Origin: DATLRC01 sp035534895
Lineage (GTDB): Bacteria > Patescibacteriota > Saccharimonadia > Saccharimonadales > UBA4665
DNA length: 48,005 nucleotides
Direction of reading: 5' to 3'
NCBI GenBank assembly: GCA_035534895.1
Contig: DATLRC010000018.1
Span: 1-48,005 of the forward strand
The notes under the pieces are model-generated. The model did no database searches. It was not told where the DNA came from and saw only the letters and a program-made list of their open reading frames with translations. The translations under genes were made by a program, and so were the position numbers. The stretch's first letter is position 1; the number at the start of each line of letters is the position of its first letter. Below, piece after piece: positions 13,302 through 21,637 of this stretch.

Positions 13302-14939
13302 TTAACTATGTGGCAAATGATTATAGAATTGGCCGAGACTAAACTCCTGCCGAAGTAGGGGCTTAATATCATCAAGAGTGACGTTAATTTTAACACCGGG
13401 ATTGAGAGTTCCGTAGGGATCAAAGATTTGTTTGATCTTTTGGAACAAGCTGTAGACTTCGACTCCGTATAGTTTTTCCAGGTATGGTGCTCTTAGGCGA
13501 CCATCACCGTGCTCACCTGTCGTGCTCCCACCAAGATCAATGACTAATTTATAATACTCATCCATCAACCGAAACGCCTTTTGGCGGTCACCGACTTGAC
13601 CAAGATTAAGCGTCGGCTGAACATGCAGATTGGCATCTCCAGCATGACCCCAAACTGCCATCTCCAGATGATTTCTAGTAAAGATGTCGTTGATGCCGAT
13701 CATCAATTCTTGCAAACGATCAGGTGGAACAATACCATCTTCAATGATCGGTACCGCTTTAACAAAGCCCTTAGCTTGGCCAATTAATGTTGCCGCAGCG
13801 TGTCGCACTTTCCAAAGTTTCTCTTGCTGATCAGATTCTGTTTCCAGAATATGGGAAGTTGCATACTTTTCTAAAGTTTTCTGGGCTTTCTTAAGTGCTT
13901 TCTTCTGATGACGATCAGTCACGTTGTCAAATTCGATTAACATCAACATTGCTGGAAACGGTGGCTGGATAATATCTTTGAGCTGGTTGGGATTGGCGGC
14001 ATTAACTTGTTTTAATAAGCTGCTATCAACCATCTCCATGACGCTTGGTAGCTCTGGACGAGCACGCAATTCATTAACTGCAGCTTGGGCATTTTCAAGA
14101 TTCTCAAATGTTGCTAGCAAAAGGACTGTCTCCGGACGATAGGGCTCGGTTGTCAGAGTTATCTCGCTAATGATTCCCAGAGTACCTTGACTACCAACAA
14201 TCAGGGGGGTTAGATCGAATGAGCCATCTTTTCGCTTAATATCAACAATCTCATAACCAGCTGCGTTTTTGGTTATATTAAAGTTGATGCCGTGAATGAC
14301 ATCTTTGTTTTCTTCAAGAAGAGTATCAACTGCTCTATAAATTTCGCCCTCAAATGTTGATAGTCCAAGTTTCTTACTAAGTTCACGTTTGGTTAATCGA
14401 CCTGTCTCTATAACCTCACCATTGGCCAGGACCACTCTGAGGCCTTTAACGTAGTGCCTTGAGTCACCATATTTTAAGCTTTTCTCGCCGGCGGCATTGT
14501 TAGCCACTGCCCCACCAACGGTAGAGAACTCTAAGCTAGCCGGATATGGCGGTAGAAAGCGATTATGCGTAATGAGTGCTTGTTGTAGCTTGCCATAGTT
14601 GATGCCTGGTTCTACGGTCACTTCCCCCGATTTAGTGTCTAACTCCAGAATGCGGTGCAGATGAGCTGGAAAAACTAACATTATGCCCTGGCCTAGGGCT
14701 GCCCCGCCTTGATCTGTTCCCGAACCTCTAGCCGTTATCGGTATAACCCGTCCTCTTTCAGCTAGCTGCCAGGTAAAGCGAGTAGCTTTACGAATATCGT
14801 TTTCATTGCGCGGATAGACTACAACTGTCGGTTGAAGACTAAAAACACTGCCATCAGTGGCAAAAAATTGACGAGCATCAGTTGATGTCATAACTTCACC
14901 AACAAGGTGTTCCTGTAAATAGTGGGCAATTTTAGTCAT
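13302..14939 (-). CDS. FAD-linked oxidase, GlcD/D-lactate dehydrogenase type
   Basis: A 545-aa flavoprotein of the vanillyl-alcohol-oxidase superfamily. The N-terminal FAD-binding domain (about 35-210) contains ITARGSGTDQGGAALG, VEPGINYGKLQQAL and GGAVANNAAGEKSLKYGD. The C-terminal D-lactate/glycolate domain has VWGHAGDANLHVQPTL, TTGEHGDGR and a final DPYGTLNPGVKI, the metal and substrate region. It would oxidise a 2-hydroxyacid, D-lactate being most likely, and pass electrons to an acceptor not visible here. There is no iron-sulphur C-terminal extension. It stands alone between tRNA genes, and GAG about eight bases upstream is a weak ribosome site. Confidence 0.88.
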   Translation of the reverse strand: MTKIAHYLQEHLVGEVMTSTDARQFFATDGSVFSLQPTVVVYPRNENDIRKATRFTWQLAERGRVIPITARGSGTDQGGAALGQGIMLVFPAHLHRILELDTKSGEVTVEPGINYGKLQQALITHNRFLPPYPASLEFSTVGGAVANNAAGEKSLKYGDSRHYVKGLRVVLANGEVIETGRLTKRELSKKLGLSTFEGEIYRAVDTLLEENKDVIHGINFNITKNAAGYEIVDIKRKDGSFDLTPLIVGSQGTLGIISEITLTTEPYRPETVLLLATFENLENAQAAVNELRARPELPSVMEMVDSSLLKQVNAANPNQLKDIIQPPFPAMLMLIEFDNVTDRHQKKALKKAQKTLEKYATSHILETESDQQEKLWKVRHAAATLIGQAKGFVKAVPIIEDGIVPPDRLQELMIGINDIFTRNHLEMAVWGHAGDANLHVQPTLNLGQVGDRQKAFRLMDEYYKLVIDLGGSTTGEHGDGRLRAPYLEKLYGVEVYSLFQKIKQIFDPYGTLNPGVKINVTLDDIKPLLRQEFSLGQFYNHLPHS

Positions 14940-15036
14940 ATATTCACGCTCAAACGATCAGTCATTGATATCAAAAATGATAACATATTTTAGCCTCTGG
15001 CCTAACCTTAAACCTGTTTCGATGGGGTAACTAAAG

Positions 15037-15123
15037 TGGTGGGGATGAGAGGACTTGAACCTCCACGAGATTGCTCTCACTAGCTCCTGAAGCTAGCGTG
15101 TATACCGATTTCACCACATCCCC
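15037..15123 (-). tRNA. tRNA-Leu (CAG)
   Basis: An 87-base class II tRNA with encoded CCA: acceptor GGGGATG/CATCCCC, anticodon stem CTAGC/GCTAG, loop TTCAGGA reading CAG, long variable arm, T arm GGAGG TTCAAGT CCTCT. It is a single gene between the flavoprotein and the substrate-binding protein. Confidence 0.95.
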
Positions 15124-15146
15124 AAAGCACTTAATATACCCTTCGT

Positions 15147-15175
15147 ATCTTATCTGTTTTGGGCCTAAAATTCAA
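15147..15175 (-). promoter_or_regulatory. Promoter of tRNA-Leu(CAG)
   Basis: Minus strand: TTGAAT (15175-15170), 17-bp spacer, TAAGAT (15152-15147). The 16-mer CAAAACAGATAAGATA spanning the -10 box is identical to that of the tRNA-Leu(GAG) promoter 1.9 kb away, whereas flanking sequence differs. Confidence 0.7.
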
Positions 15176-15180
15176 ATTGC

Positions 15181-16962
15181 TCAGTCTGTCACCTTGGCAC
15201 TACGGATCATCCAATTTTCAACGTTATTAAAACGATCTGTGGGAGTATTAAGACTGTGGTCTGTTAACCCATAAACCGTTCCGTGAGTCAGATAGAGGTA
15301 TCGTGGCTGATAAAGTCCAAGAGCTGGGGAGTCAGTTTGCCAGGCTTGCAAAAAGGGTTTGTATTTAATAACCCTGAGGGCTGGATCAAGTCGGGTACGG
15401 CCAGCTTCAAGTGAACTATCGGCCTCCGTTGATTTGTATTCAGAGAGATTGAGACGATTTGGGGCCAGAATATTAGCCTGGGAACTATCCCAATAAACAA
15501 ACACGTCGGGATCAACACCAATTGAGATACCGTAAAGTACTGCATCGTAGTCATGAGAAGCTAAGGTGCTGCTAAAATCCTGATTGGCCTCCAGACGAAC
15601 CAAGAGTTTTAGGCCAAGCAGACGCCACTGCTCGGTTAACTCTTTAGTAACCATCTGGTATTCAAGAGTATTGGGTGCCACTAAACTAAAGGCCAACGGT
15701 TGACCGTTTTTATAGCGAATACTGTTTTTGCCGATCTTCCATCCATCTTGATCAAGTATGCTTTGAGCAGCTTTTAGATTATACCCCGCTTGAGCATAAG
15801 TTGGGTCGTAGGCTAGTTGTCCTTCAAGCAATGGCTCACGCACTGGCCTCGTGTTATAGCCTAGCTGAGCTATAATTTTTGCAGGCTGAGCTGCCTGAAC
15901 TAAAGCTCTACGAACACTTTGATCACCCAAAAGACCTGAAGATGTTTTGAAGAAAACCATTGTTGCGGCAGTTAATAGTGGCTGATGGATATTAATCGAT
16001 TTATCTTTTGAAAAACGAGACGGATAGCTGTTGATACCGGAGATTGCCGTAAGCTGATTGCCAGCAAACGCTTGTATGAGTTGGTCTTTGCTGGCAAATG
16101 AGTGAACTATAAACTCTTGTAATTTTGGAGCACTGCCGTGGTATTTGTTAAAAGGCTTGAGAGCCACTTGCTCCTGGGCATTAGTTGGATCACTGCCGCT
16201 TACTTGAAATGCAGCCCACTCAAACGGCCCAGCCCCAATGGGATGATTGGTATTAAAATCGGCAGATCGAAGATCAACCATCGGAATCCCACTCAACAGA
16301 TGCTTGGGCAGAATGCCATTTGTCAGATTATATGGGAAGGAGGCGAGCGGATTAGGCAGCCTAAACAGAACTGTTAGTGGATCTGGTGCACTTACGTTAA
16401 TGCCCTGCCAACTATTTTCAAGTACAGATCGAGCATCGGGATTTTGGATAGCGTCATAAGTAAAGACGACGTCGGCACTGGTCAGGGGGGTCCCGTCTTG
16501 CCAGGTCAGATTGGGCTTAAGCTTCACGGTATAAACTAGCCCTTTGCTATCAACACTATAACTACTGGCCAAATCGCCAACTAATTTATTTTGGTTGTCA
16601 TATTTGAATAAACCAGCAAAAATTAATTTTGAGACAGTCGTATCGACATCATTGGTCGCATAAAGTGGATTGGCGGTAGTAAAAGAGCCCAACAAGCCTT
16701 CACTATATACACCTCCAGGGACTGGCTGTTCAGCTTGATAAAAACTGCTCAGGGCAACTAATTGCCATAGGCCACAGCCTAGTAAGAGCAAGAACAAGAG
16801 TAACCATCCTATTACAAAGCGGCGGACTAATAATAGACGGTCAAAGCGTTCTAAAAAGTGACGTTCCAGATTTTCTTCAGCTTGTAAGCCAAAATCTTCA
16901 ACCTGTCGACGTTGTTTTTTAAGTTGGCGTCTTAGGCGCAGTCTATAGAGTCTAAATCGCAT
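15181..16962 (-). CDS. Membrane-anchored peptide-type substrate-binding protein (SBP family 5)
   Basis: A 593-aa extracytoplasmic solute-binding protein of the oligopeptide/nickel type. The domain spans about 85-580, with GLVYTVKLKPNLTWQDGTPL, the family signature, near 135-155. Unusually, a very basic cytoplasmic segment of about 46 residues (RLYRLRLRRQLKKQRRQ onward) precedes the only membrane helix (about 48-70). This is therefore a signal-anchor protein rather than a secreted one; LLGC inside the helix resembles a lipobox but is too far from the N-terminus. No permease or ATPase gene is adjacent. It is followed upstream by secG. Ligand unknown. Confidence 0.85.
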   Translation of the reverse strand: MRFRLYRLRLRRQLKKQRRQVEDFGLQAEENLERHFLERFDRLLLVRRFVIGWLLLFLLLLGCGLWQLVALSSFYQAEQPVPGGVYSEGLLGSFTTANPLYATNDVDTTVSKLIFAGLFKYDNQNKLVGDLASSYSVDSKGLVYTVKLKPNLTWQDGTPLTSADVVFTYDAIQNPDARSVLENSWQGINVSAPDPLTVLFRLPNPLASFPYNLTNGILPKHLLSGIPMVDLRSADFNTNHPIGAGPFEWAAFQVSGSDPTNAQEQVALKPFNKYHGSAPKLQEFIVHSFASKDQLIQAFAGNQLTAISGINSYPSRFSKDKSINIHQPLLTAATMVFFKTSSGLLGDQSVRRALVQAAQPAKIIAQLGYNTRPVREPLLEGQLAYDPTYAQAGYNLKAAQSILDQDGWKIGKNSIRYKNGQPLAFSLVAPNTLEYQMVTKELTEQWRLLGLKLLVRLEANQDFSSTLASHDYDAVLYGISIGVDPDVFVYWDSSQANILAPNRLNLSEYKSTEADSSLEAGRTRLDPALRVIKYKPFLQAWQTDSPALGLYQPRYLYLTHGTVYGLTDHSLNTPTDRFNNVENWMIRSAKVTD

Positions 16963-17014
16963 TTCTTAGCCAAAGATTATCAAGAAAAACTTGCATTTGT
17001 TTGTGACCGGTTAT

Positions 17015-17227
17015 TTACGCCAAGATCCCGAGCACTAACGAAACAGTAAAAACAAGAGCACTTATGATTGTCAGTTGAAAAATAGTTTTATCGGTGCCCC
17101 GACGAGTTGTGTTAACTTCCCCTGCTCCCCCCAGACCTGCACCAATTGAAGCTCCCCGGGTTTGAATTAAAATCAAAAGTGTCATCAGAAGCATTGAACC
17201 AATCGCTAAGTAGTTAAAAAAGCTCAT
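17015..17227 (-). CDS. secG: Preprotein translocase subunit SecG
   Basis: A 70-aa SecG with two membrane helices (about 4-22 and 48-68) joined by the conserved SIGAGLGGAGEVNTTRRGTD loop. It assists SecYE in protein export. The start is the ATG at 17227, with GGAGGGAAA directly upstream; a longer frame to 17299 is rejected because it has no ribosome site and lies in the upstream gene. The start overlaps the stop of the holin-like gene (ATGA), so the two are coupled. Confidence 0.9.
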   Translation of the reverse strand: MSFFNYLAIGSMLLMTLLILIQTRGASIGAGLGGAGEVNTTRRGTDKTIFQLTIISALVFTVSLVLGILA

Positions 17228-17583
17228 TTTCCCTCCAAGATTGCAGTTACTAAGTAGTTTACTAAACCAATGACCATACCGGCAAAAACTGCCGCCCAAA
17301 AATTGGTAATATGCAGTGGCGTATAAAGCTTACTGGCAAGGAAAACGGTCAACCCATTGATAATGACCATAAATAGTCCGAGTGTAAGCAAGATGGCTGG
17401 CAGTGAAAAAACGACCAAAATTGGCTTAATAATAATATTAATGACCGCCAGTACCAAGCCAGCTATAACGATATCCCGGATACGACCATAAGAAATACTT
17501 GAGCCCAGCAAGCCTGCTGCTATCCAAAGACCTAAACCACATACTAGCCAGCGCACAAAAAACCGAACAAAAGGCGATTTCAT
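17224..17583 (-). CDS. Four-helix membrane protein, phage holin family 4 type (YvlD-like)
   Basis: A 119-aa integral membrane protein with about four helices. The segment AVINIIIKPILVVFSLPAIL followed by LTLGLFMVIINGLTVFLAS is the hallmark of the PF04020 'mycobacterial 4 TMS phage holin' family, which includes Bacillus YvlD. Despite the name, most members are chromosomal proteins of unknown function and there is no phage context here. It is translationally coupled to secG downstream and lies 15 bases after the pepP stop region, so the three may share a transcript. Confidence 0.85.
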   Translation of the reverse strand: MKSPFVRFFVRWLVCGLGLWIAAGLLGSSISYGRIRDIVIAGLVLAVINIIIKPILVVFSLPAILLTLGLFMVIINGLTVFLASKLYTPLHITNFWAAVFAGMVIGLVNYLVTAILEGK

Positions 17584-17598
17584 TAGTTATATTGTAGT

Positions 17599-18831
17599 TT
17601 ACCCGAGTTCCTTCGGCAAGCGGCCTGACAGTATTTCAACGCCAGTTTCCGTGATTAGAACATCGTCTTCAAGACGAACCCCAAGCGCCTCGTCAGCAAT
17701 ATATATTCCCGGTTCAACCGTTATTATCATACCGGCTTCGAGAGGGCGGGCATAGTCACCAACATCGTGGACGTTCAAACCCAAAAAGTGTGAGGTGGCA
17801 TGAGGATAATATCGACGAACATCTGCATGCTCAATATTTTTTAGAAGACCTAGTTCGCGTAGTTTTTCGCCCATAAAATGTTCCACTTGTTGTTCGTAGT
17901 CTTTGAGCACCACACCAGGTTTTAGCAAACTAAGAGCAAACGCTTGACATTCAAGCACAGCGCCATAGACAGCCGCCTGACGACGACTAGCTGTCTCTAA
18001 GGAAACAGTGCGCGTTATGTCAGCAGCATAATGACCAAACTGAGCACCAACATCGATTATGACTAATTCGTTAGCTGTTAGCTGATGGCTATTGGAAATA
18101 TTGTGTAGAACGCAAGCCCGAGGCCCACCAGCAACTATCGGCTCAAAAGCATGTCCTCTCGCACCCCGACGTCGAAATCCTTTAGTCAGTTCTGCTTCAA
18201 TCTGGTACTCATGAGTGTATTTAGTAAGCTTAGTTGGCTTTATGGCGTCTCTGAAAGAAGCAATAGTAATATCAATGGCTGTTTTAATGGCAGTTATTTC
18301 GGGCGTTTGTTTAACCATACGTAACCGAGTAAGATGCGTTGTCAGGTCAAGTAACTCAAGTTTGTCATTCTTGTTACGAATTTTGGTGATTAAGTTAGCC
18401 CGGGCTGGGTTGCTATACATTGCATAAGGCTCGATGTAGGAAGGTGCGGCGGCAATGGTTGCGACATGCTTGGCTTTCTTTAGCCTACTGGTCAGCAGTT
18501 TCCAACCCTCAACTTCACTTAAGACCGATGTGATACCTGATTGACGCTGCAAGAGATCAATATCAATACGACCATCAAAAATTTCTTGACTCGGTTCACG
18601 AGTCGGTACAATTAGATATTCCTTGTCTTTGTCAATAACTAGTGTCACGTCTGGAGATTGACAACCGGTCAAATACCAAAAATTTGCATCCTGCTCAAAT
18701 AAAAAATTACTGTCTGCGGCCCTTTGCAGGAGACCGTTAGCAGTTATTACAATCGGTGCTGTGCCTGTAAATAGTTGCCTCAATTTTGTTCGATTGCCAG
18801 CAAAGAAATCCGGACCAAAGAGCTCTTCCAT
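17599..18831 (-). CDS. pepP: Xaa-Pro aminopeptidase (M24B)
   Basis: A 410-aa aminopeptidase P removing N-terminal residues before proline from peptides in the cytoplasm. An N-terminal domain (about 1-160) with FWYLTGCQSPDVTLVI precedes the pita-bread catalytic domain. The five dinuclear-metal ligands are visible: Asp in VIIDVGAQ, Asp in AADITRT, His in HATSHFLGLNVHD, Glu in TVEPGIYI and Glu in RLEDDVLI. The ATG has no clear Shine-Dalgarno. TTGCTT-18-TATACT ends ten bases upstream, predicting a very short leader. Confidence 0.93.
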   Translation of the reverse strand: MEELFGPDFFAGNRTKLRQLFTGTAPIVITANGLLQRAADSNFLFEQDANFWYLTGCQSPDVTLVIDKDKEYLIVPTREPSQEIFDGRIDIDLLQRQSGITSVLSEVEGWKLLTSRLKKAKHVATIAAAPSYIEPYAMYSNPARANLITKIRNKNDKLELLDLTTHLTRLRMVKQTPEITAIKTAIDITIASFRDAIKPTKLTKYTHEYQIEAELTKGFRRRGARGHAFEPIVAGGPRACVLHNISNSHQLTANELVIIDVGAQFGHYAADITRTVSLETASRRQAAVYGAVLECQAFALSLLKPGVVLKDYEQQVEHFMGEKLRELGLLKNIEHADVRRYYPHATSHFLGLNVHDVGDYARPLEAGMIITVEPGIYIADEALGVRLEDDVLITETGVEILSGRLPKELG

Positions 18832-18841
18832 AACCTGGTCC

Positions 18842-18871
18842 AGTATAGACCCAAGTCAACAAGTTAAGCAA
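18842..18871 (-). promoter_or_regulatory. Promoter of pepP
   Basis: Minus strand: TTGCTT (18871-18866), 18-bp spacer, TATACT (18847-18842), ten bases before the ATG. The expected start leaves a leader of about three or four bases. Confidence 0.5.
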
Positions 18872-18890
18872 TTATCTTCTTATCCAATAC

Positions 18891-20399
18891 TCAGCCCTGC
18901 CTAGCTGGGTCAGAATTAAGATATTGTTGTAGCAGTTTGGCTTTAGATTGACCCAAGACAGCTTCTATTTGACTAGAATTTGCATGATTAACCCCTCTTA
19001 GGCTGCCAAATGTCTTGATTAGCTTTTTCCGACTGGCCTCCCCGATACCAGGTATTTCCTCAATAATGCTGGCTGTTTGACGTTTGCCTTTAAGTACCGC
19101 GTGATAGCTAATTGCAAAACGATGTGATTCATCACGGATTCGTTGTAATAGTTTGATTAAATTTGTGCTTTGCGGCAAGTTTATGAGAGTGAAGTCACGA
19201 CTTATATCGATGGAGCCACCCAATTTTTTTAAAATCTCTTGGTTGAGAGTAACGTTACTGGCCCGGTTATGAAAAACGATTTGTTCTTGGCGTTTTGCCA
19301 GCCCTACGAATGGAATCTGAGACTGGCCAGCTAAATCACGGGCCTTAATTGCCGCATCGAGTTGTCCTTTGCCACCATCTATAAGTACAAAATTGGGTTT
19401 ACCCCAGGCTTTAATATTGCGTTGGCTAAGACGTCGCTTAATAGTCTGGTGTATATTGTAAAAATCATTGTTTTTATTGTTAGATGCTTTAAATTTACGG
19501 TAATTGGCTTTGTTGGTAGTACCGTTAGTGAAAACAACCATACTGGCGACTACATCGCTACCCTGATGGTGAGAGATGTCATATCCCTCAATACGGCGAG
19601 GTAAACTGTCTAAGCTTAACAGGTTAACTAATTCATTCAGAGCATGGTCTTTACTGATATCCAAAAATTCTTTATCGCCGAAAACTACTTGCTGATTTAG
19701 ACGGCGCAGAGCATATAATTGATTCCTTAGCTTTGTAGCTAATTCAAAGTTTTGCGCAGCAGCCGCTTGCTCCATGTCGTGTTTAAGCTCTTTTTCAATA
19801 GACTTACGTTTGCCTTCGATGACCTGCATCAAACGTCTTAAATTTGCTCGATAATCATCGAGTAAAGTTCGCCCTTCCTCAAGGCCAGGGTCAAGACCCA
19901 AATGATAATGAAGAGTGGCTCTCTGTTGGCCGACGATTTTGCGGGTTGAATAAGGGAAAACATGGCGGAGAAGTTTTAATGCCTGGCTAATGGTTGCCTG
20001 ACTGCTGTAAGGTCCAAAGTATCGCGCTCCGTCGTCTAATGGCCGACGAGTTGTAGATACTGTTGGAAAATCGCTTTCATAATCAATGCGAATATAAACA
20101 AAAGCTTTGTCGTCACGCAGTAGAATGTTATATCTGGGTAGGTAGCGACGAACCATTTCGGCTTCTAAAAAGAGTGCTTCGAGCTCACTTTCAACAACCA
20201 TCCAATCAACGTCTGCAATTTCGCTAATCAGAGCCTCTGTCTTTGGGTCACGCAGCCGAGATTTTTGAAAATATTGTCTTACTCTATTTTTAAGAACTGC
20301 TGCTTTGCCAATATATATAATTTCTCCGGTTTTATCCTTGTGAAAGTAAACCCCGGGTGATTGAGGCAAATCTTTTAGCTTAGTCTCTAGCTGATTCAC
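18891..20399 (-). CDS. uvrC: Excinuclease ABC subunit C (short form)
   Basis: UvrC makes the dual incisions in nucleotide excision repair after loading by UvrA/UvrB. Order: GIY-YIG nuclease (SPGVYFHKDK...GEIIYIGKA), UVR motif that binds UvrB (MEQAAAAQNFELATKLRNQL), RNase H-like endonuclease (EGYDISHHQGSDVVASMVVF, NFVLIDGGKGQLDAA) and C-terminal helix-hairpin-helix (EEIPGIGEASRKKLIKTFG). With the GTG at 20399 it is about 502 aa, roughly 100 shorter than E. coli UvrC, mainly in the linker between the UVR motif and the endonuclease. The GTG start puts the protein in family register; a frame to 20498 would overlap the upstream gene by 80 bases. Start confidence is moderate. Confidence 0.93.
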   Translation of the reverse strand: MNQLETKLKDLPQSPGVYFHKDKTGEIIYIGKAAVLKNRVRQYFQKSRLRDPKTEALISEIADVDWMVVESELEALFLEAEMVRRYLPRYNILLRDDKAFVYIRIDYESDFPTVSTTRRPLDDGARYFGPYSSQATISQALKLLRHVFPYSTRKIVGQQRATLHYHLGLDPGLEEGRTLLDDYRANLRRLMQVIEGKRKSIEKELKHDMEQAAAAQNFELATKLRNQLYALRRLNQQVVFGDKEFLDISKDHALNELVNLLSLDSLPRRIEGYDISHHQGSDVVASMVVFTNGTTNKANYRKFKASNNKNNDFYNIHQTIKRRLSQRNIKAWGKPNFVLIDGGKGQLDAAIKARDLAGQSQIPFVGLAKRQEQIVFHNRASNVTLNQEILKKLGGSIDISRDFTLINLPQSTNLIKLLQRIRDESHRFAISYHAVLKGKRQTASIIEEIPGIGEASRKKLIKTFGSLRGVNHANSSQIEAVLGQSKAKLLQQYLNSDPARQG

Positions 20400-20415
20400 A
20401 CCCTTAATTGTACCG

Positions 20416-20712
20416 CTATAGTAAATTACTTCGTCTGCTACTTTTTCTGATTGCCATATCGAATAAGACTTGTCCCCGTGTGCGCCCGCTGCGGGCACCT
20501 AAACGATGGTCACTATTAACGGTATCTAGGACAACGATTCCGGCAGCTTCTAGCCGAAGATTTATGGTCTCGAGCAATTCCGCTCGTTTCTCAGGGCTAT
20601 CACTATCAGCTATGGTGCCAGCTATTTCGGCAGCCACATCACCAAGATGTTTGCTAACCTCGTTAGATTCATTTTCTTGGGGACTTGGATCTGCGAATTT
20701 ATAACTTTCCAT
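20416..20712 (-). CDS. Conserved small protein of unknown function upstream of uvrC
   Basis: A 98-aa hydrophilic protein. The N-terminal two thirds is acidic and helical (VSKHLGDVAAEIAGTIADSD, EKRAELLETINLRLEAAG). The C-terminal part is basic (GARSGRTRGQVLFDMAIRKS, then SRRSNLL), which could contact nucleic acid. It ends 16 bases before the chosen uvrC start and probably shares its transcript. No family is recognised. No Shine-Dalgarno is seen. Confidence 0.6.
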   Translation of the reverse strand: MESYKFADPSPQENESNEVSKHLGDVAAEIAGTIADSDSPEKRAELLETINLRLEAAGIVVLDTVNSDHRLGARSGRTRGQVLFDMAIRKSSRRSNLL

Positions 20713-20740
20713 AGATATTATTTTGACATATCCGATACAT

Positions 20741-21619
20741 TTATGCCAATTGGTTAGCTTGACATTCCTGGCAGACCGTTTGCTGTTTACAATTTTTACA
20801 AACCAAGATCAATTTGTTGCAGGCTTTAAGAGCACAATTAATATAGTTGCTCGTTTTGGCATTACAATATAGGCACTGAGCTATGTGTCGGGCTTTGTTA
20901 CTAAATTGTGTCGACATACGGCCGTCAAACATGTACAAAGAACCTTCCCAAAGTCCGTTATCACCGTACTTTTGACCATAGGTTATGATACCGCCATCAA
21001 GCTGATAGACTTCTTTAAAGCCCCGGTTTTTCATAAGAACTGTTAAAACTTCACAGCGAATTCCACCAGTGCAATAAGTAATTACTGCTTTGTTCCTGAT
21101 AGGATCGTATTTTTTATCCTTAAGTTCTTCGGCGAAATCACGACTATGCTCGATAACTGGTATAACTGCATTTTTGAACTTGCCAACGGCCGCTTCATAA
21201 GCATTGCGTCCATCAAAGAAGACTACCTCATCCCCGCGTTTCTTAACTAATTGGTGCACTTCGTCTGGGTTAAGACGTTTTCCGCCACCAATGACACCCG
21301 TTTGGTTGACTTTTAATTCTTCATTGACGCCAAAAGTAACTGTTTCGGTTCGCACCTTAATTGATAATTTTGGAAAGTTTTGGCGCTCACCCGGACTCCA
21401 CTTGAAGACAGTTGACTTGAATCCGGGGTAGCTTTTAGTTGACTTGATGTAGGTTTTTAGCTGATTAACCTCCCCGCCTAGAGTACCGTTAATGCCCTGA
21501 CTTGATATTATGATCCGTCCCCGTAAGTTGAGCTGTTCGCTAATGTTACGCTGCCAAAGACGTATCGCTTCTGGGTCAACGAGCGGTGTAAATCTATAAA
21601 AGAGAATTATTTTCTGCAT
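20741..21619 (-). CDS. trhO: tRNA uridine-34 hydroxylase TrhO (rhodanese domain)
   Basis: A 292-aa protein of the YceA/TrhO family, which makes 5-hydroxyuridine at the wobble position of tRNA in an oxygen-dependent reaction. An N-terminal acylphosphatase-like domain (FYRFTPLVDPEAIRLWQRN, SSQGINGTLGG) precedes a rhodanese domain with active loop YCTGGIRCE. The C-terminal cysteine cluster (CLYC, NCALKAC, CKNC, CQEC) probably binds zinc. A perfect TATAAT lies seven bases before the ATG and there is no ribosome site, so the mRNA is probably leaderless. Together with mnmA in this window it points to wobble-uridine modification. Confidence 0.92.
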   Translation of the reverse strand: MQKIILFYRFTPLVDPEAIRLWQRNISEQLNLRGRIIISSQGINGTLGGEVNQLKTYIKSTKSYPGFKSTVFKWSPGERQNFPKLSIKVRTETVTFGVNEELKVNQTGVIGGGKRLNPDEVHQLVKKRGDEVVFFDGRNAYEAAVGKFKNAVIPVIEHSRDFAEELKDKKYDPIRNKAVITYCTGGIRCEVLTVLMKNRGFKEVYQLDGGIITYGQKYGDNGLWEGSLYMFDGRMSTQFSNKARHIAQCLYCNAKTSNYINCALKACNKLILVCKNCKQQTVCQECQANQLA

Positions 21620-21626
21620 GATTTAG

Positions 21627-21632
21627 ATTATA
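21627..21632 (-). promoter_or_regulatory. -10 box of trhO (leaderless type)
   Basis: A perfect TATAAT on the minus strand ends seven bases before the trhO ATG, the same distance as in the Phd/PIN operon. No good -35 box is seen at 16-18 bp. Confidence 0.45.
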
Positions 21633-21637
21633 ACTGG

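Noticed and set aside
17224..17583. Prophage lysis gene based on the holin family name
   Set aside because: The family is mostly chromosomal, no phage genes are near, and the gene is coupled to secG.
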